From Labrenzia sp. VG12 (lineage in GTDB: Bacteria; Pseudomonadota; Alphaproteobacteria; Rhizobiales; Stappiaceae), in NCBI RefSeq assembly GCF_002237595.1, contig NZ_CP022529.1:2852001-2916000 (forward strand): a stretch of DNA of 64,000 nucleotides. Reading direction: 5' to 3'. Below, piece by piece: positions 27,987 to 35,622 of this stretch; within the stretch, counting starts at the first letter, position 1, and every line of letters starts with the position of its first letter. A program made the position numbers and the translations under genes. Below the pieces are notes generated by a model, which worked only from the letters and a program-made list of their open reading frames with translations, was not told the DNA's origin and ran no database searches.

Positions 27987-28027
27987 GTTAACAATGATAA
28001 TTACTCAAGTTAATTACCAATGTAAAC
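27987..28027. promoter_or_regulatory. 41-bp imperfect dyad, candidate MarR operator
   Basis: Left arm 27987-28003 (GTTAACAATGATAATTA) and right arm 28011-28027 (TAATTACCAATGTAAAC) are inverted repeats matching at 14 of 17 positions around a 7-base spacer. The dyad begins two bases after the -10 element of the TRAP promoter and sits between the divergent marR and dctP starts, an ideal repressor position. It could accommodate two MarR dimers. Confidence 0.65.
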
Positions 28028-28048
28028 TAATTTGGGAGGGGAGAGGAA

Positions 28049-29065
28049 ATGCCAACCAAATCAATGGGTTTTCGCGCAGCACTCGCGGGAACCGCTGCCG
28101 CTGCGGCAGTTTTTCTGGGCCTGCAGACGGCCTCCGCAACAGAACTCAAGGCGGCTCATTTCATGCCGTCCATGCACCCGATGGACCGGGGGGTGATGAC
28201 GCCTCTGTCCGAGGACATCAAGGCCGCAACGGACGGTGAACTGACCATCCGGATCTACCCGTCCGGCGAACTGGGCAAGGGCCCAGTCCAGCAATACAAG
28301 CGGGTTGTCACCGGCGTGGCCGACATCGTCTTCGGCATTCCCGAATACACACCGGGTCAGTTCGCGACCACGGGCCTGGTCCATATTCCGGGTCTCTTTG
28401 CCAACGGCACGGAAGCCACCAATGCACTCTGGGACAATATCGATCTCTTTGAGGACGAATATTCGCAGACCAAACTGCTGGGCCTGTGGGCGAACAACCC
28501 GTCTGTGCTGATCTCACGCGAAGACCCGGTACGCACGCTCGCCGACATGAAGGGCAAGAAGATCCGCGCACCGAACCCGGTCATGGCAGACCTGATCGAG
28601 GCCTGGGGCGGCATTCCCGTCTCCATGCCGACACCGGATGTCTACAATGCCATGAACACCGGCGTGATCGACGCGGTCATGATCGGGCCGTCCGGCATCC
28701 GCTCCTACAAGCTGCATGAGACAGCCAAATACGTCACCACCAACATTCCTTCCGCGCTCGACAGTTTCTATCTTCTGATGAACAAGCAGAGCTGGGACAA
28801 CCTCAGCGACAGCCAGAAGCAGAAGCTGGACGAGCTGACGGGCCGTACCATCAGCCTTGCCGGCGCCAAGGGTTTCTATGAAGCCGGGCAGGCCGGACTG
28901 AAACTTGCCGCGGACAGCGGGGTGGAACTCATCGAGATCGATGCGGCCGCAGAGGCTGAATTCCGGGCGGCCATGAAGCCGGCCCTCGCCAAGATCCTCG
29001 ATGAGAAAAGCGAAAAGATCGGCAAGGATGCCGAAGCCATCGCAGCAAAGCTGAGTGCCAACTGA
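28049..29065 (+). CDS. dctP: TRAP transporter solute-binding protein (DctP family)
   Basis: 338 residues. Signal peptide to about residue 33 (FLGLQTASA-TELKAAHFMPS). The mature protein reads as a DctP family member: GELTIRIYPSGELGKGPVQQYKRVVTGVADIVFGIPEYTP, then KGKKIRAPNPVMADLIEAWGGIPVSMP, whose Arg is the residue that usually binds the ligand carboxylate, and NAMNTGVIDAVMIGPSGI. AGAGG precedes the ATG. TRAP systems import organic acids using the sodium gradient. The divergent reductive dehalogenase suggests the substrate could be a halogenated hydroxybenzoate or related acid; that is inference from position only. Confidence 0.94.
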   Translation: MPTKSMGFRAALAGTAAAAAVFLGLQTASATELKAAHFMPSMHPMDRGVMTPLSEDIKAATDGELTIRIYPSGELGKGPVQQYKRVVTGVADIVFGIPEYTPGQFATTGLVHIPGLFANGTEATNALWDNIDLFEDEYSQTKLLGLWANNPSVLISREDPVRTLADMKGKKIRAPNPVMADLIEAWGGIPVSMPTPDVYNAMNTGVIDAVMIGPSGIRSYKLHETAKYVTTNIPSALDSFYLLMNKQSWDNLSDSQKQKLDELTGRTISLAGAKGFYEAGQAGLKLAADSGVELIEIDAAAEAEFRAAMKPALAKILDEKSEKIGKDAEAIAAKLSAN

Positions 29066-29068
29066 CAA

Positions 29069-29563
29069 ATGGCTCTTGAAAAACTGGCAGCCTCCAGCGC
29101 GGGATCCGCGCGCTGGAGGACGTTTCTTGAAGTCCCGCTTGTCATACTCGGCGCAGTCGCCGTGTTTGTCCTGATGGGCCTTTCTGTCTCAGACGCCCTG
29201 CTCCGGTCCTTCCTGAACAGCCCGATTTTCGGCGCCAATGACTATGCCCAGATCCTCCTGTCCTTCGTTGTCGGCCTGAGCCTGCCGCTCTGTGTGCTGG
29301 CGGGCCGCCTGATTGCCATCGACACGCTGGTGGTGCGGCTGCCCAAATGGGTCCAATCCCCCCTCGACTGGCTGACCTCCGCCCTTGGCATCGCCATCCT
29401 CTCCTATGTCGCCTGGCGCGCCTTCGTGAACGCGCGCGAAGCCGCCATGTTCGGAGAAACAACGCTCTTGCTGCAGTTGCCCTTTGGCCCGTCCTATTAC
29501 GCGGTCGCCTTCGGCTGCGCGCTCTCGGCCCTCATTCTCCTTGTTGAAAGATTTTTCAGATGA
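29069..29563 (+). CDS. dctQ: TRAP transporter small permease (DctQ family)
   Basis: 164 residues with four membrane spans (about 23-45, 57-77, 99-118, 136-157). The motif SVSDALLRSFLNSPIFGANDYAQILLSFVVGLSLPLCVLAGRL is the DctQ pattern. Starts 3 bases after dctP; its stop overlaps the start of dctM (ATGA). Confidence 0.92.
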   Translation: MALEKLAASSAGSARWRTFLEVPLVILGAVAVFVLMGLSVSDALLRSFLNSPIFGANDYAQILLSFVVGLSLPLCVLAGRLIAIDTLVVRLPKWVQSPLDWLTSALGIAILSYVAWRAFVNAREAAMFGETTLLLQLPFGPSYYAVAFGCALSALILLVERFFR

Positions 29564-30864
29564 GCCCGGAATATGTCGGCTTTCTGGGGTTCCTGGCGCT
29601 CTTCCTGCTGCTCGGCCTTGGAACACCCGTTGCCATTTCCCTGCTGGTTGTCGGCTTTGCCGGCACCGTCGCCCTCTCCGGTTTTCAGGCGGCGGCCTTC
29701 ACGGTGAGCGGACAGGTCTTTGCAACCGTCACCGTTTACGAGCTGACCATCATTCCGCTGTTCATCCTGATGGGCAATCTGGCATCCGCTGCGGGATTGA
29801 GCCGGGACCTGTTTGAGGCGGCACACAAGATCATCGGACATCTGAAGGGCGGACTGGCCGCCGCAACCGTCATGGGCTGCGCAGGCTTTGCTGCCCTTTC
29901 CGGCTCCTCACTCGCCTCGGCCATCACGATGGGCAAGGTCGCCTATCCGGAAATGAACCGCTTCAAGTATGGCGACCGGCTGGCGACCGGTTCCATCGCG
30001 GCCGGAGGAACCCTCGGCATCCTGATCCCGCCTTCAACGGGTTTTGTCATCTACGCGGTATTGACGGAGGAATCCATTGGCCGGCTGTTCATGGCAGGTG
30101 TCCTGCCGGGCCTGCTTCTGACCGCCATGTTCCTGGTGGCGATTGCCTTCGTCACCTTCTTCTGGCCCGAGGAAGGTCCGCGCGGACCTGTGTTCACGCT
30201 TCGGGAGAAGCTGATCAGCCTGTTTCGGGCAACCGGGATCGGCATCATCATCTTCATCACCATCGGCGGCATCTACACCGGCTTCTTCACGCCCGTCGAG
30301 GCAGCCGGGGTCGGCGCCTTCTTCGCCCTGCTGATGCTGGTCCTGCGCGGCAAATGCACCCTGCCGACGCTCTACAATGTCAGCGCCGAAACCCTGAAGA
30401 CGACCGGCATGGCCTTCTTCATCCTCATCGGCGCCAATGTGTTCGCACCCTTTGTGGCCCTTTCCCACTTGCCGGCCACCATCGCCGCCGGCATGACCGG
30501 ACTTGATCTCGGGGTTTATGGAACGCTCGCACTGATCCTGCTGGGTTACGTTATTCTGGGCATGTTCATCGAGGGCCTGTCTCTGCTGGTGATCACCCTT
30601 CCGATCGTCTTTCCCCTGGTGGTCGGCCTCGGCTTCGATCCGATCTGGCTGGGCGTGGTGATGGTGCTGGTTCTCGAAATGGGGCTCATCTCACCACCCG
30701 TGGGCGTCAACGTCTTCATCGTCAAGAGCGTCGTGCCGGACGTCCGGATCGAAACGATCTTTGCCGGTATCATGCCCTTCTGGCTGGCCATGATCGTCAC
30801 ACTGGCACTGATCGTCGCCTTTCCCCAGATCGCGCTGTTGCTGCCCAACGCGATGTTCAACTAG
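29560..30864 (+). CDS. dctM: TRAP transporter large permease (DctM family)
   Basis: 434 residues and about 12 hydrophobic spans, as expected for the transport subunit. Family motifs: TVYELTIIPLFILMGNLASAAGLSRDLF, GCAGFAALSGSSLASAITMGKVAYPEM, TGSIAAGGTLGILIPPSTGFVIYAVLTEESIGRLFMAGVLPG and the C-terminal MGLISPPVGVNVFIVKSV. Completes the dctPQM operon. Confidence 0.95.
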   Translation: MSPEYVGFLGFLALFLLLGLGTPVAISLLVVGFAGTVALSGFQAAAFTVSGQVFATVTVYELTIIPLFILMGNLASAAGLSRDLFEAAHKIIGHLKGGLAAATVMGCAGFAALSGSSLASAITMGKVAYPEMNRFKYGDRLATGSIAAGGTLGILIPPSTGFVIYAVLTEESIGRLFMAGVLPGLLLTAMFLVAIAFVTFFWPEEGPRGPVFTLREKLISLFRATGIGIIIFITIGGIYTGFFTPVEAAGVGAFFALLMLVLRGKCTLPTLYNVSAETLKTTGMAFFILIGANVFAPFVALSHLPATIAAGMTGLDLGVYGTLALILLGYVILGMFIEGLSLLVITLPIVFPLVVGLGFDPIWLGVVMVLVLEMGLISPPVGVNVFIVKSVVPDVRIETIFAGIMPFWLAMIVTLALIVAFPQIALLLPNAMFN

Positions 30865-31043
30865 GACACTGACGCCGGATCGGACGGACCTCCAGGTGAC
30901 GTCTCCTTGCGCAGTTTTTGCAATGCACAATAGGCAGGCAACTCCGCAAAATTGCACAAGATCTCCGCACTTTTGGCAATCAACAACAAAACCCAAAAAG
31001 CGCTAACCTTCTGACTCTTATGAACAAACGTATTCCAGCTCCA
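30865..31043. other. Upstream region of the sigma-54 operon
   Basis: No gene seen. AT-richer than its flanks from about 30940. Two copies of TGCACAA (30924-30930 and 30953-30959) and a GCAC-TTTT-GGCA element (30967-30978) resemble loose NtrC half-sites and lie about 80-120 bases upstream of the -24/-12 promoter, where an enhancer-binding protein would sit. None matches the NtrC consensus well. Confidence 0.35.
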
Positions 31044-31060
31044 CTGGCACGCTAATTGCT
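31044..31060 (+). promoter_or_regulatory. Sigma-54 (RpoN) promoter
   Basis: CTGGCACG (31044-31051), four bases, then TTGCT (31056-31060): a complete match to the -24/-12 consensus, with GG and GC ten bases apart. Transcription is expected near 31071, giving a leader of about 120 bases before the FAD-protein start codon. An activator such as NtrC is required for this class of promoter. Confidence 0.85.
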
Positions 31061-31070
31061 GCGTGTGGTT

Positions 31071-31176
31071 CGGCCCGTGCCGGGTCCTGAAATCTGAACC
31101 GCCCAGCGTTGGGCACGAGACAAAGCCGTCTTTTCCGGTTGCTCAGAAGAGTTTCCGGACAAGACGGCTTTTTGTT
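31071..31176 (+). promoter_or_regulatory. Transcribed leader with terminator: candidate NasT/NasR-type attenuator
   Basis: The predicted RNA begins with a short stem-loop (TTCGG/CCGGG with loop CCCGTG, about 31069-31084). A second follows (GCCC 31101-31104, hexaloop AGCGTT, GGGC 31111-31114), with A at loop position 1 and G at position 4, as in RNA targets of ANTAR antiterminators. Eight bases later an intrinsic terminator forms: AAGCCGTCTT (31123-31132) pairs with AAGACGGCTT (31161-31170), with an inner CCGG/CCGG pairing and a T-run to 31176. It ends 13 bases before the ATG. This layout, sigma-54 promoter plus terminated leader, is that of nitrate-assimilation operons such as Klebsiella nasF. 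The first hairpin departs from the usual loop, so NasT control is inferred. Confidence 0.62.
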
Positions 31177-31189
31177 TGGCGGAAGACCC

Positions 31190-33208
31190 ATGAATGTAGT
31201 TGCCGACGTTAAAACCAGCTCGGATCAAGGCCTTCAGGAAGAGACACTGATGCCTCCTGTCGTCGTCGTGGGGGGCGGTCCGGTGGGCACACGGGCCGCG
31301 CAGGAACTGTCCCGCCGCGGCCGGACCGTCATCCTGTTCAATGCCGAACGCTGGCGTCCCTATAACCGGGTAAAGCTCACCCCGCTTTTGGCCGGGGAAG
31401 AGCAGGTCGGGCAGATCTACGCCAGCGACCACTTTCCGCGCCCCGGCAGGGTTCACCGGTATGACGGTGTCTCCGTGGTCGATGTCGACCGGGAGAACCG
31501 CCTGGTCGCTCTCTCCTCCGGCAGGATCCAGCCCTATTCGAAGCTGATCCTGGCCCTCGGCTCCCGTGCCTTCGTCCCGGCCATCCCTGGCGCCGATTTG
31601 CCGGGCGTTTTCACCTTCCGCAATTTCGATGATGCCGAAGCACTTGTGGCCAGATCGATGTCCGCCAGGAAGGTGCTTGTCATCGGCGGTGGATTGCTGG
31701 GTCTGGAAGCAGCTCGGGGCATGGCGGCCCGTGGCGCGGCCGTCACGGTCGTCGAACACGAAAACCGACTGATGCCGCGCCAGCTCGATCTGGCGGCAGG
31801 CAACGTGTTGAAGGAACGGATCGAAGCCATCGGGATCAGCGTGCTTGTCGGTGAACGGGTCCACGAGATTTCCGGCAGCAGCCGGGTCGAGAAGGTTGTC
31901 CTTGGTCAGGACAGGGTCCTGGAAGCCGACACGGTCATCATCTGCACCGGGGTGCGTGCCAACACCCAGCTGGCGGCCGGGATCGGCCTTTCCCACCGGC
32001 GCGGCATTGTCGTCGACGACAGCATGCGCACGGATGATGACGCGATCTACGCCATCGGCGAATGCGTCGAGCATGCCGGTCAGATCTATGGCCTGGTCGG
32101 GCCCGGTTACGAGCAGGCATCGATTGCCGTGGCCCATATCTGCGATGAAGAAGACGCCACCTACCTAGGGTCCGTGCCGGCCACCAAACTGAAGGTCATC
32201 GGCGCCGACGTCTTTTCGATGGGCGATTTTGAATCCATCGAGCAGCAGCAGGACATCAAGTCCTTTGTGTTCCAGCCCGCCGACGGAAGCGTCTACAGAC
32301 GCCTCTTCGTCGACCGCGGCAGACTGGTGGCCGCGCTCGGCGTCGGCGACTGGCCCGAGGCCACCCGGCTGCAGCAGGCCATCGGAAAACGGCAACCGGT
32401 CCGCTTCTGGCAAACCGCCCGGTTTGCCAGATCAGGCGACCTTTGGCCCCAGGGCGATGACAGTGTCGCCAGCTGGCCCAGGGAAGCAATCGTCTGCAAT
32501 TGCACGGGAACCACAAAAGGCGCGGTTCTCGACAGCATCACGCTCGGGTCGCAGACCCTGGACGATGTCCGTGCGACCACCAGCGCCAACACAGTCTGCG
32601 GCACCTGCAAACCCCTTATCCTGGAGCTTCTCGGCCAGGGTGACGCCCCACCCGAACCGGTCAGATGGTGGCGCTGGCTGATCGGTGTTTCCATTCTGGG
32701 CGCGCTGGCAGCGCTCGCGACCGCAATCCTGCCCCGGATCGCGCTGGCCGACACCTATGCCACGAAGGACTTCTGGTTCAGCCTGTGGTTCGACAGTCTC
32801 TGGAAACAATACACCGGCTACACCCTGTTGGCGCTGACAGTGTCCGCCGCGGTCATCGGATTGCGCAAACGCATCAGGCTCCTGGGACGTCTTGGCAGCT
32901 ATGACGGCTGGCGCCTGGTTCATCTGACCATCGGCCTTGCCTGTGCGCTTGGCCTTGTTGTGCATACCGGCTTCCGCCTCGGTTCAAACCTCAACCTCTT
33001 GCTGATGCTCAGCTTCCTGGCAACGCTCGTCTTCGGCGCTGTGGCCGGCTTCGTGAAGGGAGCGGACCACGCCCTGCCGGATCCGGGTCAAGGTCAGGGA
33101 GGGGCAACAACTGTTCCGAAAACCCTGCCGCTCTGGGTCCACATTCTCGCACTCTGGCCCTTGCCGGTCCTGCTGATCATTCACATCGCAACCGTTTACG
33201 CATTCTAG
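31190..33208 (+). CDS. FAD-NAD(P)H oxidoreductase / BFD-type [2Fe-2S] / membrane cytochrome-b-like fusion
   Basis: 672 residues from the ATG at 31190 (GGAAG upstream). A longer frame from 31109 would run through the leader terminator and is rejected. Residues about 22-330 form a two-dinucleotide-fold reductase (GGGPVG 28-33, GGGLLG 166-171, TDDDAIYAIGEC near 281-292), like the N-terminal half of assimilatory nitrite reductase NirB/NasB or rhizobial Flp. A BFD-like cluster site follows: C436-x-C438 and C470-x2-C473. The last 180 residues hold about five membrane spans; His pairs H578/H592 and H651/H665 could bind two b hemes. Expected path: NAD(P)H, FAD, [2Fe-2S], b hemes, periplasm. The 11-heme cytochrome gene begins 18 bases after the stop and is the obvious acceptor. 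There is no siroheme domain, so this is not itself a NirB. Confidence 0.88.
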   Translation: MNVVADVKTSSDQGLQEETLMPPVVVVGGGPVGTRAAQELSRRGRTVILFNAERWRPYNRVKLTPLLAGEEQVGQIYASDHFPRPGRVHRYDGVSVVDVDRENRLVALSSGRIQPYSKLILALGSRAFVPAIPGADLPGVFTFRNFDDAEALVARSMSARKVLVIGGGLLGLEAARGMAARGAAVTVVEHENRLMPRQLDLAAGNVLKERIEAIGISVLVGERVHEISGSSRVEKVVLGQDRVLEADTVIICTGVRANTQLAAGIGLSHRRGIVVDDSMRTDDDAIYAIGECVEHAGQIYGLVGPGYEQASIAVAHICDEEDATYLGSVPATKLKVIGADVFSMGDFESIEQQQDIKSFVFQPADGSVYRRLFVDRGRLVAALGVGDWPEATRLQQAIGKRQPVRFWQTARFARSGDLWPQGDDSVASWPREAIVCNCTGTTKGAVLDSITLGSQTLDDVRATTSANTVCGTCKPLILELLGQGDAPPEPVRWWRWLIGVSILGALAALATAILPRIALADTYATKDFWFSLWFDSLWKQYTGYTLLALTVSAAVIGLRKRIRLLGRLGSYDGWRLVHLTIGLACALGLVVHTGFRLGSNLNLLLMLSFLATLVFGAVAGFVKGADHALPDPGQGQGGATTVPKTLPLWVHILALWPLPVLLIIHIATVYAF

Positions 33209-33226
33209 CGAGGCCGGAGGGAGAGA

Positions 33227-34771
33227 ATGAACAAGACGGCCCTGCTCTGGATCCTCTGGATCGCACTGACGCTCATTGCCGGCACCGCGCTTGCCGGCAT
33301 CCTGTTTGTCGGCGGCCAGAGAGATCTGATGCTCATCGGCAAGACCACCGGTGCGCACAAGCAGTTCGAACTCGCCTGCGAAAGCTGCCACACGACGGGG
33401 CTGAGCGACAACCTGACCAGGAGCCCGAAGAAACTGGCCAAGGCGATGACCCAGGCCTGCCTCGGCTGTCACGAGGCGGAAAAGAAAGTTTCCAACGACA
33501 GTCATCCACCGAAGAAGTTTCGCGGAGCCAAGGGGGCCAGGCTGAGGGCCGCCCTCAACGCGCAGCAATGCACCACCTGTCACACAGAACATCTGCCCGA
33601 GCTGACCCGTGCGAATGCCGTCACCTTGCCGATGGACCTGTGCAGCGCCTGTCACCAGAAGATCGGCGAAGACCGGAAAAGCCACGAAGGTCTGGCCTTC
33701 ACCACCTGCGCCAGTGCCGGATGCCACAATTTCCATGACAACACCGCGCTCTATGAAAAATTCCTGGTCAAACATGCCGGCGGCAACTGGCTCAAGGACC
33801 ATCCGGTGCTGGCCCAGGACGGCCTGAAGCCGGCGACGCCCTTCCTGATCGAAGCTTCAAAGGCTCCCGATCCGACAGCTGCGCTCAAGGCCTTTCTCGA
33901 CAACAAGGCGGGCCAGGACACCGGGGAAAAGGCCCAAGAGATCTTTGCAAAGCTCCTGACTGCAGAAGACGCCATTGCCCCTGAAACCTACAGGACCAAG
34001 GCGGCGATTTCCCAATGGGCAGGGTCCGCGCATGCAATCAGCGGCGTCAATTGCGCCGGCTGTCATGCGCCTGAGGCTGCCGAAACGACCGACCTGGCTG
34101 AGCTCAAGGAAAACTGGCTGGAAGCCCCCGGCGCCGAGATCTGCGGCACCTGTCACACGCCCCAGCGCAAGAGCTTCAGCGAAGGCAAGCACGGCATGCA
34201 GCTTCATGCGAAAATCGCCCCTCCGCGGCCCATGGCGGAAGACGGTCTGGCACGTGTTGCACATACCCTGTTTCAGGACAGGCCGCTTCCCCCCTTCACC
34301 GTGGGGGACTCCTATCTTGCCGATAAAATGAAACCCGAGGCCCACGATGTCGCGCTCGGCGACTGTGGCAACTGCCATAAACCCCATGACGTCGACCTGC
34401 GTGTCGCCGCTGTTGAAAGCTGCGGCACCTGTCACGACGACGATCACAGCCGCAACTATTTCACTTCACCGCATTTTGCCCTGTGGCAGGCCGAGACCTC
34501 GGGCGAGGCACCGGCGGGAAGCGGGGTCAGCTGCGCCGACTGCCACATGCCCAGGATCGAGGGCCGCAGCGGCGAGATCTTCACAACGCACAATCAGAAC
34601 GCCTATTTCCGGCCGAACGAAAAAATGATCCGGCCGGTCTGTCTGTCCTGCCATTCGCTGGAGTTTTCCATCGACGCCCTGGCAGATCCGAATCTCGTTG
34701 AAAGCAATTTCAACGGGCGCCCGGCGGTGCATATCGAAAGCATCGACTGGGCCCTTAGCCGCGAGAAGTAG
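33227..34771 (+). CDS. Undecaheme c-type cytochrome, membrane-anchored
   Basis: 514 residues. An uncleaved N-terminal anchor (about 5-30) places the rest in the periplasm. Eleven heme-c attachment motifs: CXXCH with first Cys at 51, 78, 115, 139, 276, 306, 380, 399, 436 and 472, plus one CX4CH (CASAGCH, 161-167). They fall in two blocks, five hemes (51-167) and six (276-476), joined by a heme-free segment of about 110 residues. There is no CXXCK, so it is not an NrfA-like or octaheme hydroxylamine-type enzyme with a lysine-ligated heme; any catalytic heme would have to be another. It probably takes electrons from the fused reductase encoded just upstream and passes them to a periplasmic substrate or partner. 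The next gene encodes another c-type protein, 74 bases on. I did not recognise a named family. Confidence 0.86.
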   Translation: MNKTALLWILWIALTLIAGTALAGILFVGGQRDLMLIGKTTGAHKQFELACESCHTTGLSDNLTRSPKKLAKAMTQACLGCHEAEKKVSNDSHPPKKFRGAKGARLRAALNAQQCTTCHTEHLPELTRANAVTLPMDLCSACHQKIGEDRKSHEGLAFTTCASAGCHNFHDNTALYEKFLVKHAGGNWLKDHPVLAQDGLKPATPFLIEASKAPDPTAALKAFLDNKAGQDTGEKAQEIFAKLLTAEDAIAPETYRTKAAISQWAGSAHAISGVNCAGCHAPEAAETTDLAELKENWLEAPGAEICGTCHTPQRKSFSEGKHGMQLHAKIAPPRPMAEDGLARVAHTLFQDRPLPPFTVGDSYLADKMKPEAHDVALGDCGNCHKPHDVDLRVAAVESCGTCHDDDHSRNYFTSPHFALWQAETSGEAPAGSGVSCADCHMPRIEGRSGEIFTTHNQNAYFRPNEKMIRPVCLSCHSLEFSIDALADPNLVESNFNGRPAVHIESIDWALSREK

Positions 34772-34845
34772 GGACCGTGATTGGACGCCACATTCCCCAC
34801 TTCCCGCTTCATCGCACATCGTGCAACACGAAGGAGATAACGCCG

Positions 34846-35427
34846 ATGCCTCGAAACTTCAACAAACTCGCAGCAGCGGGGCTGGGAGCGCTGATGCTGG
34901 CAGCCGCGCCGCAGACCGTCGCCAACGCGGATGGCATTGAGCCCAGGGACGTGACCGACATGCTTCATGCGGTCATGGATTCCGACCGCACCATCTACAC
35001 CAAGATGATCGTTGGCCGGCTGGTCGCGAAGCACAAGCTGATCAAGGCCTCGGAATTCTTCGAAGATGACGTCGCCGCCCCGCTTCCCGCCCAGATGTTC
35101 CGCATGGGCGCAGAGGCCGTGGCCGATCGGACAGACCTCTTTGAATATTCCCTGCAGTCGCTTTGGCCGATCAACAAGCCGAATGCCGAGAACCAGACAG
35201 AGCTGGAGAAGGAAGGGCTGCAATTTGTCGCCGACAACATTGGCGAAAACTTCTACGGCGAGGAAGAAATCGACGGCACGACTTACTTCACGGCGGTCTA
35301 TCCGGACATTGCCGTCGCCGAGGTCTGCGCCAGCTGTCACAACGACCACAAGGACAGCCCGCGCACGGATTTCAAGCTCGGCGATGTGATGGGCGGCGTC
35401 GTCATTCGCATTCCGCTCGACGGTTAA
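34846..35427 (+). CDS. DUF3365 (Tll0287-like) monoheme c-type protein, periplasmic
   Basis: 193 residues from the ATG at 34846, which has AAGGAG at ideal spacing; the longer frame from 34777 is rejected. The Sec signal ends near TVANA-DGIEP (about 28). The mature protein has the DUF3365 pattern: QMFRMGAEAVADRTDLFEYSLQSLWPINKPNAENQTELEKEGLQF, YFTAVYPDIAVAEVCASCHNDHKDSP with one CXXCH heme site near residue 161, then VMGGVVIRIPL. The fold resembles PAS/sensor-type heme proteins, so it may be an electron carrier or a redox/NO-responsive heme protein working with the undecaheme cytochrome. Role not established. Confidence 0.83.
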   Translation: MPRNFNKLAAAGLGALMLAAAPQTVANADGIEPRDVTDMLHAVMDSDRTIYTKMIVGRLVAKHKLIKASEFFEDDVAAPLPAQMFRMGAEAVADRTDLFEYSLQSLWPINKPNAENQTELEKEGLQFVADNIGENFYGEEEIDGTTYFTAVYPDIAVAEVCASCHNDHKDSPRTDFKLGDVMGGVVIRIPLDG

Positions 35428-35622
35428 AACGGCCATGCACCGCCCGCCCAGCTGCCCTGTTCGGCACCGTTCCAAACCTGGAGCTCAGCTGCCTTCCAAT
35501 TTGCAAAGCAGTGCGCGCCACGGCAACGGACACCGGGCGGCGGTGCCCCTCAGATCTTTCACAAAAGCAGCACGGCTATCGCCGTTCTCCAAAGCGGTGT
35601 AGACATTCAGGAAGGAAAGCGC

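Noticed and set aside
31048..31065. Hairpin CACGC/GCGTG as the first ANTAR stem-loop
   Set aside because: It overlaps the -24/-12 promoter exactly and would lie upstream of the transcription start, so it is not expected in the RNA.
33227..34771. Assignment of the multiheme protein as NrfA nitrite reductase
   Set aside because: NrfA has five hemes with a CXXCK catalytic site; this has eleven histidine-type motifs and no CXXCK.
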